From contig CAZOEL010000029.1 of NCBI GenBank assembly GCA_964578835.1, positions 1-64,000 of the forward strand: a stretch of DNA of 64,000 nucleotides, written 5' to 3'. Below, in pieces: positions 52,535-61,554 of the stretch. The position numbers and the translations under genes are program-made. The notes beneath the pieces were generated by a model. The model searched no databases and was not told the DNA's origin. It saw only the letters and a program-made list of their open reading frames with translations. The first letter of the stretch is position 1, and every line of letters begins with the position of its first letter. Source of the DNA: CAZOEL01 sp964578835 (GTDB taxonomy: Bacteria > Desulfobacterota > Syntrophobacteria > Syntrophobacterales > Syntrophobacteraceae).

Positions 52535-54207
52535 GCTTTATACCCCACCAATCCATAGTCTTGAGGGCCGTAGAGCAGGGACGCCAGGGAGCCCGCAACA
52601 TCTTCAGCTCGGTCATAGTCCGCTACGGGGTGCAGGTTGAGGATCTCGACATCGACAAAGCCCCTCGCCTCGGCAAGATACTTCAGCAACTGACTGGGCA
52701 GCGGATTGCGATGCGACGGGTCCATGTAAAAGTTTCGACTCGCCGTCAGAAGATTGTCCGGGTTGGGCGTCTCGAAAATCACGGCGCCTCCCGGCCTAAG
52801 AGCCCTCAAGGATTCATCGAAAAGGCCAATCAGGGTCTTGAGGTCAAGGTGTTCTACAAGATGAAAGGCCGTGATCAGACCGAAGCTTTGAGGCTTCCGG
52901 CTGCGCAACGCTTCAAGAGCATCCCCCTCTACAGCTTCAAGTCCCAGTTCCCGGCACTGTTCGACCATCACTCGATTGAGATCGATTCCCCTACAATGCA
53001 ACCCCCGCTCTTTGCATAGCTCCAGCCACTCTCCCCGGCCGCAGCCTATATCGAGGATGGGCGCATCAGACGAGCCCGCCCTAATCCGTGAGACCGTTGG
53101 CAAATAGACCGCCTGACGTCTCTTGATGTCTTCACGCGTCCCCCGGAAGCGGTCTTCAAAGGAGACGTACATGGCGTCCAACAGGTGGTCTTCCTCTGTG
53201 AGCATCCGCTCGACCTGTTTGCCGCTAAGAGGTTCTGGTAAGCGCTTTCGCGCCTCTTTGAGCAAAAGAGCTAGCCGACGTTCCTGATCCAGAAGCTGGA
53301 TTCGATGATCCCGAATGCTCCTGCCGATCTCGAGGATCTCGGCCCGCAACCCACGAAGGTCGCCTAAAACAACTGCCTGGAATCTCTCCAGTTCACCGGC
53401 TGAAGGCCTTGCGCTCAGTTCGCTCCGCAGCGCCTCAATTTCGCTCTTGTCCGCCTTCTGCTCGAGATCGAGAACAAAATCGCTCCGCATGCTCTCCAGG
53501 GCATCTGCTCGAGCCAACGCGCCAAGCGCGCGGCTATATTCCTCTCGCAACTCGAGCAGATCCTTGAGAGGCGCACAGGCGCTTACAGAGTCAATGACTC
53601 TGTTCAGCGACAGCTCCACGGCGGATGAAGCCTCCAAAATCCTCTGATTGCATTCGCTCAGCCGATGGTTCGAAAAGGCTTCGAACGCGCGCATCTTCTT
53701 TACGATTGTGGGAAGATTCAAAACCCCTGACAAAACACCGATCAAATACCCCACAACCGGCAACTTTCTCAAAACTTCAACGCCAAGAGGCAAAAGCAGC
53801 CCTTTGATCCTCACTTTGCGGCTTCGGCCTTCTTCTGAATACCGAAGCCTCCCGAGGATTTCGATCTTGGAGAGGCTTCCATCTCTCAAGCCTTTCAGGT
53901 AATGATCGAGCCCCGAGGCATCCGCCCCCCGTTTAAGAACGCCCCGATAGGCGTTTACGATGAAAGCGGCGTCATGAAAAGCCAGGAATTCATTGACGTG
54001 GTAGACGTCCTTAGGTTCGATGGCGGGCTCGGATATCGCCTTCGCAAGCCTTACATGCTGCAGCTTCATCCCATCGGGCGAGATCGCAGCCGTAAGGCAT
54101 GGCTCCCGGGGCTCAGCTTTCTCCAGGTTCTTCCTTCGGGAGACTTCCATTCGTATCCGGTGCATGATTGCATCGACGTCTATATCCAAGGCCTTCTGCT
54201 CCTGCAT
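52531..54207 (-). CDS. Coiled-coil methyltransferase with DUF4214 module (chain-terminator-like)
   Basis: 558 residues. IDVDAIMHRIRMEVSRRK at the start is a lead seen in O-antigen methyltransferases. Residues 72-130 are DUF4214-like (FIVNAYRGVLKRGADASGLDHYL). Residues 190-325 are rich in heptads and should form a coiled coil. Residues 355-540 are a methyltransferase: ILDIGCGRGEWLELCKERG, GIDLNRVMVEQCRELGL, FHLVEHLDLKTLIGL, FETPNPDNLL and the DPSHRNPL of this subfamily. Coiled coil plus methyltransferase beside a Wzt with a long tail recalls WbdD, which caps and sets the length of O-antigen chains. No kinase domain is present in this protein. Confidence 0.85.
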   Translation of the reverse strand: MQEQKALDIDVDAIMHRIRMEVSRRKNLEKAEPREPCLTAAISPDGMKLQHVRLAKAISEPAIEPKDVYHVNEFLAFHDAAFIVNAYRGVLKRGADASGLDHYLKGLRDGSLSKIEILGRLRYSEEGRSRKVRIKGLLLPLGVEVLRKLPVVGYLIGVLSGVLNLPTIVKKMRAFEAFSNHRLSECNQRILEASSAVELSLNRVIDSVSACAPLKDLLELREEYSRALGALARADALESMRSDFVLDLEQKADKSEIEALRSELSARPSAGELERFQAVVLGDLRGLRAEILEIGRSIRDHRIQLLDQERRLALLLKEARKRLPEPLSGKQVERMLTEEDHLLDAMYVSFEDRFRGTREDIKRRQAVYLPTVSRIRAGSSDAPILDIGCGRGEWLELCKERGLHCRGIDLNRVMVEQCRELGLEAVEGDALEALRSRKPQSFGLITAFHLVEHLDLKTLIGLFDESLRALRPGGAVIFETPNPDNLLTASRNFYMDPSHRNPLPSQLLKYLAEARGFVDVEILNLHPVADYDRAEDVAGSLASLLYGPQDYGLVGYKA

Positions 54208-54255
54208 ATTCTCTCCAAATAATCAAGGCCGGTCCATTGCAGCCAAACGTGTTCT

Positions 54256-55476
54256 TCAAGAGCCCTGGCTTTGGGCGGGCTCCATTCGAACTCTGGGATT
54301 CAGCTTCGCGAGTCCAATAAAGGGAAAATCCTTGCTCCCAGCCACTTCAAAGGACCTTATCCTGTCCGTCCACTGATAGCATTCCTGTTCATGGCTGCCT
54401 TCCCGATGCGCAGCCACGGTCAAAGTGTATTTACCTGCTCCAAGATTCAGCTCCTCAATGAGATACTCGAGCCGAATCGCCTCCTGAGCTCTCATCGCCA
54501 GGGGTATCCCGAGATGAAACGTGTTGGCGCCAAATATGTCCTGTCCGTATTTATCCCGGATAAGAATGCCCACGGTCACGGCATCCACATCTTCATATGC
54601 TTTGAGGTGGATGGCAATTGCACAATGGTCTCCTGCGGCAAAGACCTCGGAGTCGGTCCCTTGACTGTTCAGCAGCTCCACATTAAGGATTTCCACCTTG
54701 AAGTTGCCGTAAGCCGCACAAGCCGTCTCGTTGCGGAGAACCACGGGCTCGCCTTTCGACCGCCTGGCGAGAAGAAAATTGTAGGCGTTCACGACATCAT
54801 CCGGGGCGCCCTGCTCGACAACGAACCCCTCTTCCAGGAGAAGCGCTTGATCGCAGAGGACTTTCACCGCATTCATATCGTGGGAGACGAAAACAATGGA
54901 GCCGCCGCCCTCTTTGAACTGTCGAATGCGCTGCATGCATTTCTGCTGAAAATAAGCGTCTCCCACGGAAAGCGCCTCGTCGACTACGAAGGCCTGCGGA
55001 TGAGCGTGTATTGCGATGGCAAAGGCAAGACGCATGGTCATCCCGCTCGAGTAGGTCTTCAAAGGCTGCTGAATAAAATCCCCCAGCTCGGCAAAGTCTG
55101 TAATCTCTTCAAGCCGGCTCTGGAGGTCCGCTTTGGTCATCCCGAGAAGCGCGCCGTTCAAGTGAATGTTCTGAAGGCCGGTAAATTCGGGATTGAATCC
55201 GGTCCCGAGCTCGAGCAGGCCCGTGATCCTGCCGTCAATATGGATGTCGCCGGAATCCGGGAGAAGAATTCCCGTGAGCGCTTTGAGGAGCGTGGACTTC
55301 CCTGCTCCGTTTTGGCCTATAATTCCAAGGGTCTCGCCTGGTGGAACTTCAAAGCTCACGCCCTTCAGCGCCTCATATTCGCGGCAGTGTTTTCTGCCGG
55401 TAAAGATCTCCTTGAGGCGATCCACAGGGGAGCGATAGATTTTGAACGTCTTGCGCAAATCCTTAACGATAATCAT
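54256..55476 (-). CDS. wzt: Polysaccharide ABC exporter ATP-binding protein with Wzt C-terminal domain
   Basis: About 406 residues. ATPase part (1-240): LGIIGQNGAGKSTLLKALTG is Walker A, YSSGMTMRLAFAIAIHAHPQAFVVDEAL carries the signature and Walker B (shown as YSSGMTMRLAFAIA and FVVDEALSVGD), FVSHDMNAV the H-loop. The tail (about 265-405) is a beta-sandwich Wzt_C domain that in O8/O9a-type systems binds the modified non-reducing end of the finished glycan. Start chosen at MIIVKDLRKTFKIY. It couples hydrolysis to Wzm; gap to the GT4 gene upstream is 10 bases. Confidence 0.92.
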   Translation of the reverse strand: MIIVKDLRKTFKIYRSPVDRLKEIFTGRKHCREYEALKGVSFEVPPGETLGIIGQNGAGKSTLLKALTGILLPDSGDIHIDGRITGLLELGTGFNPEFTGLQNIHLNGALLGMTKADLQSRLEEITDFAELGDFIQQPLKTYSSGMTMRLAFAIAIHAHPQAFVVDEALSVGDAYFQQKCMQRIRQFKEGGGSIVFVSHDMNAVKVLCDQALLLEEGFVVEQGAPDDVVNAYNFLLARRSKGEPVVLRNETACAAYGNFKVEILNVELLNSQGTDSEVFAAGDHCAIAIHLKAYEDVDAVTVGILIRDKYGQDIFGANTFHLGIPLAMRAQEAIRLEYLIEELNLGAGKYTLTVAAHREGSHEQECYQWTDRIRSFEVAGSKDFPFIGLAKLNPRVRMEPAQSQGS

Positions 55477-55486
55477 AGGAGCTTTC

Positions 55487-56644
55487 TCAATCTCGAGAGC
55501 GAGATTCACGGGCAGTCTTTTGAAAGACCTCCAGCGTGCGCCGCGCCGTCTCACGCCAACTAAATTGTGCGGCTCTTGCAAATCCTCTCGTTCTAAGAGA
55601 ATCCCGCAGCTCCGAATCAGAGCAGATCTCATCCAGACTGTGCGCAAGGCTTTCAGCGCTCTTCGGGTCTATCAGGAGGGCCGCATCCCCCGCAACCTCC
55701 GGCAGACTGGCTGCATTCGAGCAGATCACGGGACAGCCGCACGCCATCGCCTCCAGCACCGGCAAGCCAAAGCCTTCATACAGGCTGGGATAGACGAAGG
55801 CGACGGCCCCGCTAAAAAGGCAAGCCAACGTATCCTCCGAAACATACCCGGTGACAAAAACCCTCCTGCTCAAGCCGAGGCCTTCGATCCCCCGCCACAC
55901 TTCCTCATCGCCCCAGCCTTGCCAGCCGACAAGCACCAGAGGAACGTCAGTCTTGCAGATGGAAAGAGCATCGAGGAGAAGTGGGAGATTCTTGCGCGGA
56001 TCCAGCGTGCCGACAAAAAGAATATACTCGCGCGGCAAGCCATGTCGGCGCAAAGTCTCAGAGAGCTCAGCCTCGGACCTGGGCGAAAACCCAGGGTCCG
56101 GCGCCTCGTGCACCGTGGTGATCATCTGCTGAGGGATCTTTAGCTCTTCAATTATCTCTGAACGGATGAAATCGGACACCGTGATGATATGGGAAGCGTA
56201 AGGAAGTCTTCGTTTGAAGAATAAATCGAAATACCAAACGCGCTCCCTCGGATGCTTGTCGCGAAACTTGATCAAGGAAAGATCATGCAGAGTGTAAACG
56301 ACCGGAACGTCCTTAATGGCCGCAGGGAAAAACGTTGTCTCATGATAAACGTCATAGGGAGCGCGACGCGAGGCGTTTCGAAGCCGCCACTCATACATCA
56401 GCCACCCTGCCGCTTGCAGGCCGACAATCGCAGGATCGGGCAACGACCAAAGAGTCGCTGTTCTCCTCGACCATAACCCTGGCTCGGCCTGCTCGGGCAT
56501 CTTCTCAATAGCCTTTCTCCCGTTGAAGTAGGCTATCGAGGCGGTTTCGATCTCCTGCATTTCTCGATAAAGACAGCGCAAGTAACGCGCCATGCCGGTG
56601 AGCAGTCCCATCAGGGGAAGAGCATTGACCAAAATGTTCATCAA
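55487..56644 (-). CDS. Glycosyltransferase family 4
   Basis: 385 residues, GT-B, with MNILVNALPLMGLLTGMARYL, YDVYHETTFFPAAI, EYILFVGTLDPRKNLPLLL, FVYPSLYEGFGLPVLEAMACG and SLPEVAGDAALLIDP. The same architecture as the protein at 41002-42138. It lies between the small membrane protein and wzt, in the exporter run, and likely acts on the same chain. Confidence 0.9.
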   Translation of the reverse strand: MMNILVNALPLMGLLTGMARYLRCLYREMQEIETASIAYFNGRKAIEKMPEQAEPGLWSRRTATLWSLPDPAIVGLQAAGWLMYEWRLRNASRRAPYDVYHETTFFPAAIKDVPVVYTLHDLSLIKFRDKHPRERVWYFDLFFKRRLPYASHIITVSDFIRSEIIEELKIPQQMITTVHEAPDPGFSPRSEAELSETLRRHGLPREYILFVGTLDPRKNLPLLLDALSICKTDVPLVLVGWQGWGDEEVWRGIEGLGLSRRVFVTGYVSEDTLACLFSGAVAFVYPSLYEGFGLPVLEAMACGCPVICSNAASLPEVAGDAALLIDPKSAESLAHSLDEICSDSELRDSLRTRGFARAAQFSWRETARRTLEVFQKTARESRSRD

Positions 56645-56656
56645 CTGCGCGCCGCC

Positions 56657-56839
56657 CTATTGGATGCGTTTCAGGAGCGGAAAAAGCATGAAAGCCCCCA
56701 TAAGGAAGATAAGATTATATAAGATCAGCATGTAAACCTTGATATGTCCAGAGATCTTCAACCAGGAAGCATAAGCCGCAGCAAGGCAAAAAGCAGTCCA
56801 CAGCGCCAGGCCCGCCACCAATGCAAATAGCGTCATCAT
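56657..56839 (-). CDS. Small two-helix membrane protein
   Basis: 60 residues with two hydrophobic helices (about 3-25 and 34-55). The ATG overlaps the wzm stop (TAATG), and the next gene begins 12 bases after its stop, so it is probably translated. No family recognised. It may be an accessory to the Wzm/Wzt exporter. Confidence 0.65.
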   Translation of the reverse strand: MMTLFALVAGLALWTAFCLAAAYASWLKISGHIKVYMLILYNLIFLMGAFMLFPLLKRIQ

Positions 56840-57609
56840 TATAAGAAATCCCTAACATCCTTTTCCAGAACACGGAACATCCAATAAGCGGCAAGTATCA
56901 TGAGGTGAGTCAAGAAAGTCAAGATAATGAGGGACCTGTATGCAGGATCATCGTTGAAGACAAAAATGCGTTGGTAGGATTCAACGATCACGTACGCCGG
57001 ATTGAAGAGCATGATCTTCTTGGCGAAATCCGGTAAGATATCGCGGACGTAGATGATCGGCGTAAACCAGAACCAAAATTGCAGGATAACTCCGATGACT
57101 TCCTTGACATCCTTTATAAAAACGGTGAGCGTCGCCGCCATGAGCCCAAACCCGAACGCAAACAGCTGTTGCAGATAGAATATGAAAGGCGCCAAAAGCA
57201 GATTCCGGTTGAATTCATAACCGGAAAACAACAGGAATATGACGAAGCACGCCATAGAGATCAAAAACGTGACCGCTTCGGACAGAATGACATAAATGAC
57301 AAGAGATGGCAGCGAGATCCGGATTTTTGCTATCAGATGCTTCTTATCGAGAAAGATGCTCGAGGATCGGTTAATGGAGTTGGCCAGAGCAGCCCATGGA
57401 AGCAAACCGACGGTTACGTAGATGGCGTATGAATAAAAGTCCGATGAGCCCGGGAGCCGCCCCCCCATTAGCTTGCCAAAGATCACAATGTAGATCACCA
57501 GATTGACCATGGGTTTGATCAAAGCCCACAGGGAGCCTAAAACCGAGCCCGCAAACTGGTCCGAAAAATCCCGTCGGGTGAGCTCCCATATGAAAGCAAG
57601 GCTAATCAT
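56839..57609 (-). CDS. wzm: Polysaccharide ABC exporter permease
   Basis: 256 residues of the ABC-2 family. FIWELTRRDFSDQFAGSVLGSLW is the N-terminal amphipathic segment, followed by six membrane helices; VKEVIGVILQFWFWFTPIIY and FNPAYVIVESYQRIF are typical of Wzm/RfbA. With Wzt it exports a complete, undecaprenyl-linked glycan. First gene of the leftward run; the divergent MBOAT gene lies 463 bases to the right. Confidence 0.92.
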   Translation of the reverse strand: MISLAFIWELTRRDFSDQFAGSVLGSLWALIKPMVNLVIYIVIFGKLMGGRLPGSSDFYSYAIYVTVGLLPWAALANSINRSSSIFLDKKHLIAKIRISLPSLVIYVILSEAVTFLISMACFVIFLLFSGYEFNRNLLLAPFIFYLQQLFAFGFGLMAATLTVFIKDVKEVIGVILQFWFWFTPIIYVRDILPDFAKKIMLFNPAYVIVESYQRIFVFNDDPAYRSLIILTFLTHLMILAAYWMFRVLEKDVRDFL

Positions 57610-58072
57610 ATATTCAACTGTGCGCTCCTACATCTAAAAGAAACGGCTTAAAAAGCTCCGGGACGGAGAGCGGATAGACTGTTTGCGCTTTCTGCGCCGA
57701 GAGCTTCCTATTTAACCCACCTCACAAAAAAATAAAAGCCATATTGCATCCATGCCGGTTCCAGCACGCATGGTTCGCTGCCGCAATCCGATACAGAAGG
57801 CAGCAGGCATGTCTCTCCACTCCGCTTTCCAAACCCTTCCAAATCACGTCCTACGACGACCGAATGTCTGCATTCCTTGGACCCAGGATGCGAACTCCGT
57901 TGCAGGCGCGCCATAAACCATGATATTGCTGGATTGATTTCTGCCAGACCCGTACTGGCCTTGAACGTTTTTTCGCCAAAAGAGCCCTTCAGGGAGACCG
58001 ACGCCCGGCAATAAGACGTCTTTTGGCTGCACACCTTTCCTGCTGCTTATTTTTGCAGGAGACGACAAACTG
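57610..58072. other. Divergent intergenic region between wzm and the MBOAT gene
   Basis: 463 bases that should hold promoters for both transcription units. One 108-codon minus-strand frame (57708-58034) exists but has no ribosome site, no recognisable motif and a shifted composition, so I do not call it. No repeat or RNA is recognised. Confidence 0.4.
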
Positions 58073-59515
58073 ATGGATTTCAACTCAATTCAGTATGGAT
58101 TTTTTCTACCGCTGGTTTTTGTTCTTTACTGGGCGGCTGCAAACAGAAACCTCAAGCTCCAGAATCTCCTCCTTCTCGCCTCCAGCTATTTCTTCTATGC
58201 TTGCTGGGATTACAGGTTTCTCGCCTTGTTGCTGTTTTCCTCTTTTCTTTGCTTTTATGCGGGTCTTCGAATCTATGATGCAGAAGACCCCGGCGGAAGA
58301 AAATTCTGGCTTCGGATCAGCATCCTCGTCAGCATCGGGCTCCTGGGAGTCTTTAAATATTTCAACTTCTTTCTAGCTTCCTTCTCCGATTTTCTTCGTC
58401 TTATTGGATTCGAGGCAAATCCATGGTCCATCCAACTGGTGCTGCCCGTCGGCATATCTTTTTACACCTTCCATGGCTTATCGTACGTTATCGATGTGTA
58501 TAACGGCAGAATAAAACCTTCGAGGGATTTCATAGAGTATGCGCTCTTCGTGAGCTTCTTTCCTCTGCTGGTCGCAGGTCCCATAGAGAGAGCAACGCAC
58601 CTCCTGCCTCAGCTCCAGAAAGAGAGGCGGTTCGACTATTCAAAAGCTGTCGACGGTTTGCGGCAAATCCTCTGGGGGCTTTTCAAGAAGGTTGTGATCG
58701 CCGACAATTGCGCCGAATACGCCAACAGGATATTCGATCATTCCGCGGATTTTTCCGGCAGCACGCTTGCATTGGGAGCGGTTTTTTTCTCCTTTCAGAT
58801 CTACTGCGATTTCTCGGGGTACTCCGATATCGCCATTGGAACCGCCAGACTTCTCGGAATAGAATTGCTGAGAAACTTTGCGTTCCCCTATTTTTCCAGA
58901 GACATTGCGGAATTCTGGAGAAGATGGCACATATCGCTCACTTCATGGTTTCGGGACTATCTGTATATTCCGCTGGGCGGAAGCAAAGGCGGACTATGGA
59001 CGAAGGTGAGAAACACATTCATTATCTTCCTTGTGAGCGGCTTCTGGCACGGCGCCAATTGGACATTTCTAGCCTGGGGAGCATTGAACGCCATCTACTT
59101 TTTGCCTCTGCTTTTGTTGAACAAGAACCGGGAGCATCTTGAGATAGTGGCAAAAGGAAGCTTTTTTCCATCCTGGAAGGAACTCTTTCAGGTTCTATCC
59201 ACGTTTGGATTGACGACCTTCGCATGGATTTTTTTCCGCGCCGAAAGTATCCAGCATGCTGTAGCATATATATCAGGCCTTTTTTCTGCGTCCTTACTGA
59301 GCGTCCCCGAACTGCCTGGGCATGCGCCGGCCACGCTTATGCTCAGCGTCTTGTTTTTGGCTGTTGAATGGCTTGGCAGGGAAGAGCAATACGCCATTGC
59401 AGGCCTGGCCGTGAAGTGGCCCAGACCTTTGCGATGGGCATTCTACTATACGGTTATTGTGGCGATTGCCGCTCTAGCGGGCAATGAACAGCAATTTATC
59501 TATTTCCAGTTCTAA
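58073..59515 (+). CDS. MBOAT-family O-acyltransferase (AlgI-like)
   Basis: 480 residues with about eleven membrane helices. FWRRWHISLTSWFRDYLYIPLGGS is the core AlgI motif (in short: WHISLTSWFRDYLYIPLGG) and SGFWHGANWTFLAWGALNA carries the catalytic His. LVLPVGISFYTFHGLSYVID is also typical. It would move an acyl group, usually acetyl, across the membrane to a periplasmic partner. The next gene is an SGNH-like protein, the expected partner (22-base gap). Confidence 0.92.
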   Translation: MDFNSIQYGFFLPLVFVLYWAAANRNLKLQNLLLLASSYFFYACWDYRFLALLLFSSFLCFYAGLRIYDAEDPGGRKFWLRISILVSIGLLGVFKYFNFFLASFSDFLRLIGFEANPWSIQLVLPVGISFYTFHGLSYVIDVYNGRIKPSRDFIEYALFVSFFPLLVAGPIERATHLLPQLQKERRFDYSKAVDGLRQILWGLFKKVVIADNCAEYANRIFDHSADFSGSTLALGAVFFSFQIYCDFSGYSDIAIGTARLLGIELLRNFAFPYFSRDIAEFWRRWHISLTSWFRDYLYIPLGGSKGGLWTKVRNTFIIFLVSGFWHGANWTFLAWGALNAIYFLPLLLLNKNREHLEIVAKGSFFPSWKELFQVLSTFGLTTFAWIFFRAESIQHAVAYISGLFSASLLSVPELPGHAPATLMLSVLFLAVEWLGREEQYAIAGLAVKWPRPLRWAFYYTVIVAIAALAGNEQQFIYFQF

Positions 59516-59537
59516 CGGCTTGACCAGAAGCATAATC

Positions 59538-60593
59538 ATGAAGCCTTTCATCAGGGATTTTTTACTTTTTTTCGCAGTTGCTTTCGCCCTCAATGCTTTT
59601 CTGAACTCGATTTACGAACGTAACTTCAATGATGTCTATAACTTGAAGGTAAATTACCTGAAAGAGAACAAGGCCAACGGGTATGACGTATTGTTTTGGG
59701 GCTCCAGCCGGATCTATCGCCACATCAAGCCCGATCTTTTCGACTCGATATGCTCCAAGCGCCAACCAGTCCGTAGCTTCAATCTTGGCTGTCCAGGCGC
59801 TCTTCCGCCCGAGACCTATTTTTTGTATGAAGCATTCCTGAAAGAGTCGGGCGCCTCAGCCGCCAAGAATAATATTTGCTACGTGCTGCTCGAGATTCAT
59901 CCTTACAGCGAAATAGCCGGCGTGAATCAGTTTGCCAAACAAAGCTATTATTGGCTCAACTTCAAAGCGTTTCGGACAGTGGTCTGGCATCAGCTCCATG
60001 AAAGCGCTTCCTTCCATAAGAAGTGCTCGAATATCTCACGCTCCGCACTTTGCTACCTGCTGAACACATTTGGCGTGAATTACCTTCCAAATCTATTGAA
60101 GGAAGACGACTCGCGTTTCCTGCAAACGGGGCAGGCCGGCTACTACTCTTTGGAGCAGGAGGAAAGAGCGCACAAGGGAGCGGACAATCGCCTGACCAGA
60201 AGAAGGGTGGACTTCCAGAAGGATGCGAGCAAATTAAGCAAGAGAAGGGAATCCGCCTCGAGAGCTTTCTCCAAGGCCACCTTCCCTCCGAAAGAGCATT
60301 ATCTCATTCACCTTCGTCATTTGGAATCCCTCATGAAGCGCTCGGAAGAAGAAGGAATTCGCCTGATTTTCATCATACCTCCCAGATGTTCGGAAAAGGA
60401 ATATGAGGAGCTTTTGTTCATCAAGAGCGCATTGTCGCAAGAGCGCATCATTGAGGTCGCCGACCCGTCCAGATTTCCTGAGCTCTGGGATGCGGAGGGC
60501 TCCTTCGACATCGGCCATTTCAACGAAAAGGCGGCTGCGCGATATACCGAGGTGCTGGCTTCCGAATTCCTGTCGCTGCCTCAGGCGAAATAG
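59538..60593 (+). CDS. SGNH hydrolase-like partner of the MBOAT protein
   Basis: 351 residues starting MKPFIRDFLLFF, a signal-anchor helix at about 5-22. VLFWGSSRIYRHIKPDLFD is the block with the nucleophilic Ser; SFNLGCPGALPPETYF and the C-terminal FDIGHFNEKAAARYTEVLA (D-x-x-H) complete the triad. It likely accepts the acyl group from the MBOAT protein and puts it on a surface glycan, as AlgX/AlgJ and PatB do. The start lies beyond the MBOAT stop and is preferred to an upstream overlap. Confidence 0.82.
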   Translation: MKPFIRDFLLFFAVAFALNAFLNSIYERNFNDVYNLKVNYLKENKANGYDVLFWGSSRIYRHIKPDLFDSICSKRQPVRSFNLGCPGALPPETYFLYEAFLKESGASAAKNNICYVLLEIHPYSEIAGVNQFAKQSYYWLNFKAFRTVVWHQLHESASFHKKCSNISRSALCYLLNTFGVNYLPNLLKEDDSRFLQTGQAGYYSLEQEERAHKGADNRLTRRRVDFQKDASKLSKRRESASRAFSKATFPPKEHYLIHLRHLESLMKRSEEEGIRLIFIIPPRCSEKEYEELLFIKSALSQERIIEVADPSRFPELWDAEGSFDIGHFNEKAAARYTEVLASEFLSLPQAK

Positions 60594-60688
60594 CGCCGCA
60601 ACAGGCCCGGAAGATATGGTTGACCGCCCAGCCCCGTGGGTAGTAATGTTGTGAGCGGATTTCAGCATCTCATTTTCTGGAGGCAAGC

Positions 60689-61549
60689 TTGTTACACATT
60701 CTCACAGTTCACTGGAATGACGATCGATGGGTGGACATTCAGCTCAGGTATCTGTATGCAAATATCAAAACGCCATTCAAGGCGTACGCCTTCCTCAACG
60801 GATTGCAGGAAGACCATCGGTCAAAATTTTTCTATTCCTCATCCGAGCTCATCAAATCGCATCCAATAAAGCTCAATTTACTGGCCGACATGGCGACGCT
60901 TCATTCAAACGACCCCGATGATCTGCTGATGTTCATCGATGGAGACGCATTTCCGATTGGAGATATTCTCTCCTTCGGAGTCGAAAAGCTGGCCGATTAT
61001 CCTCTCATTGCCATTCAGCGTCGAGAACACTTGGGAGATATACAGCCGCATCCTTGCTTCTGCCTCACAACCATTGGATTTTGGAACGACATCGATGGCG
61101 ATTGGAAAGAAGGCTACACATGGGTGAATGAAACCGGCGCACCCGTCACCGATGTGGGAGGAAATCTGCTCAAGATTTTGCTCGAAAATGATATCGAGTG
61201 GCATCCCATGTTGAGAAGCAACCGTCGGAATCTGCACCCGATCTGGTTTGGTCTGTACGAGGACCTGATCTATCATCACGGAGCGGGCTTCAGAACGCCT
61301 TTTTCAAGGCACGACGAATCACAGCTCGGCGGATTCAGATCGGTTTATTACAAGCTCTTCAACAATACGCCCCGGCTGATTCGAAAGCTCATACCAGAAA
61401 AGCACAGGCCGCTTGCCAAGGTCGCCAACGAAAACAGGATGTTGATCGATCAGGTCTATGAATCCATTCAGGAAGACCCGTCTTTTTACCTTTATTTTCA
61501 ACAAAGCGAGGAATCCCGAGTTCCAAACGACTCCGATTTTGAGTCCTGA
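60689..61549 (+). CDS. Putative glycosyltransferase with DxD motif
   Basis: 286 residues. The start is a TTG with GGAGG five to six bases upstream (the first ATG is far inside). LHILTVHWNDDRWVDIQLRYL at the start, LLMFIDGDAFPIGD with a DGD metal motif near residue 82, and a central CFCLTTIGFW, then LHPIWFGLYEDLIYHHGAGF. The pattern fits a GT-A transferase related to GT32 or GT8-like families, not assigned further. Third gene of the short plus-strand run with the acylation pair. Confidence 0.7.
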   Translation: MLHILTVHWNDDRWVDIQLRYLYANIKTPFKAYAFLNGLQEDHRSKFFYSSSELIKSHPIKLNLLADMATLHSNDPDDLLMFIDGDAFPIGDILSFGVEKLADYPLIAIQRREHLGDIQPHPCFCLTTIGFWNDIDGDWKEGYTWVNETGAPVTDVGGNLLKILLENDIEWHPMLRSNRRNLHPIWFGLYEDLIYHHGAGFRTPFSRHDESQLGGFRSVYYKLFNNTPRLIRKLIPEKHRPLAKVANENRMLIDQVYESIQEDPSFYLYFQQSEESRVPNDSDFES

Positions 61550-61554
61550 CGGGC

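Noticed and set aside
54271..55563. Plus-strand open frame opposite wzt
   Set aside because: Antisense shadow; wzt has all ABC motifs on the other strand.
57708..58034. 108-codon minus-strand frame in the wzm-MBOAT gap
   Set aside because: No ribosome site, no motif, and it lies where two divergent promoters are expected.
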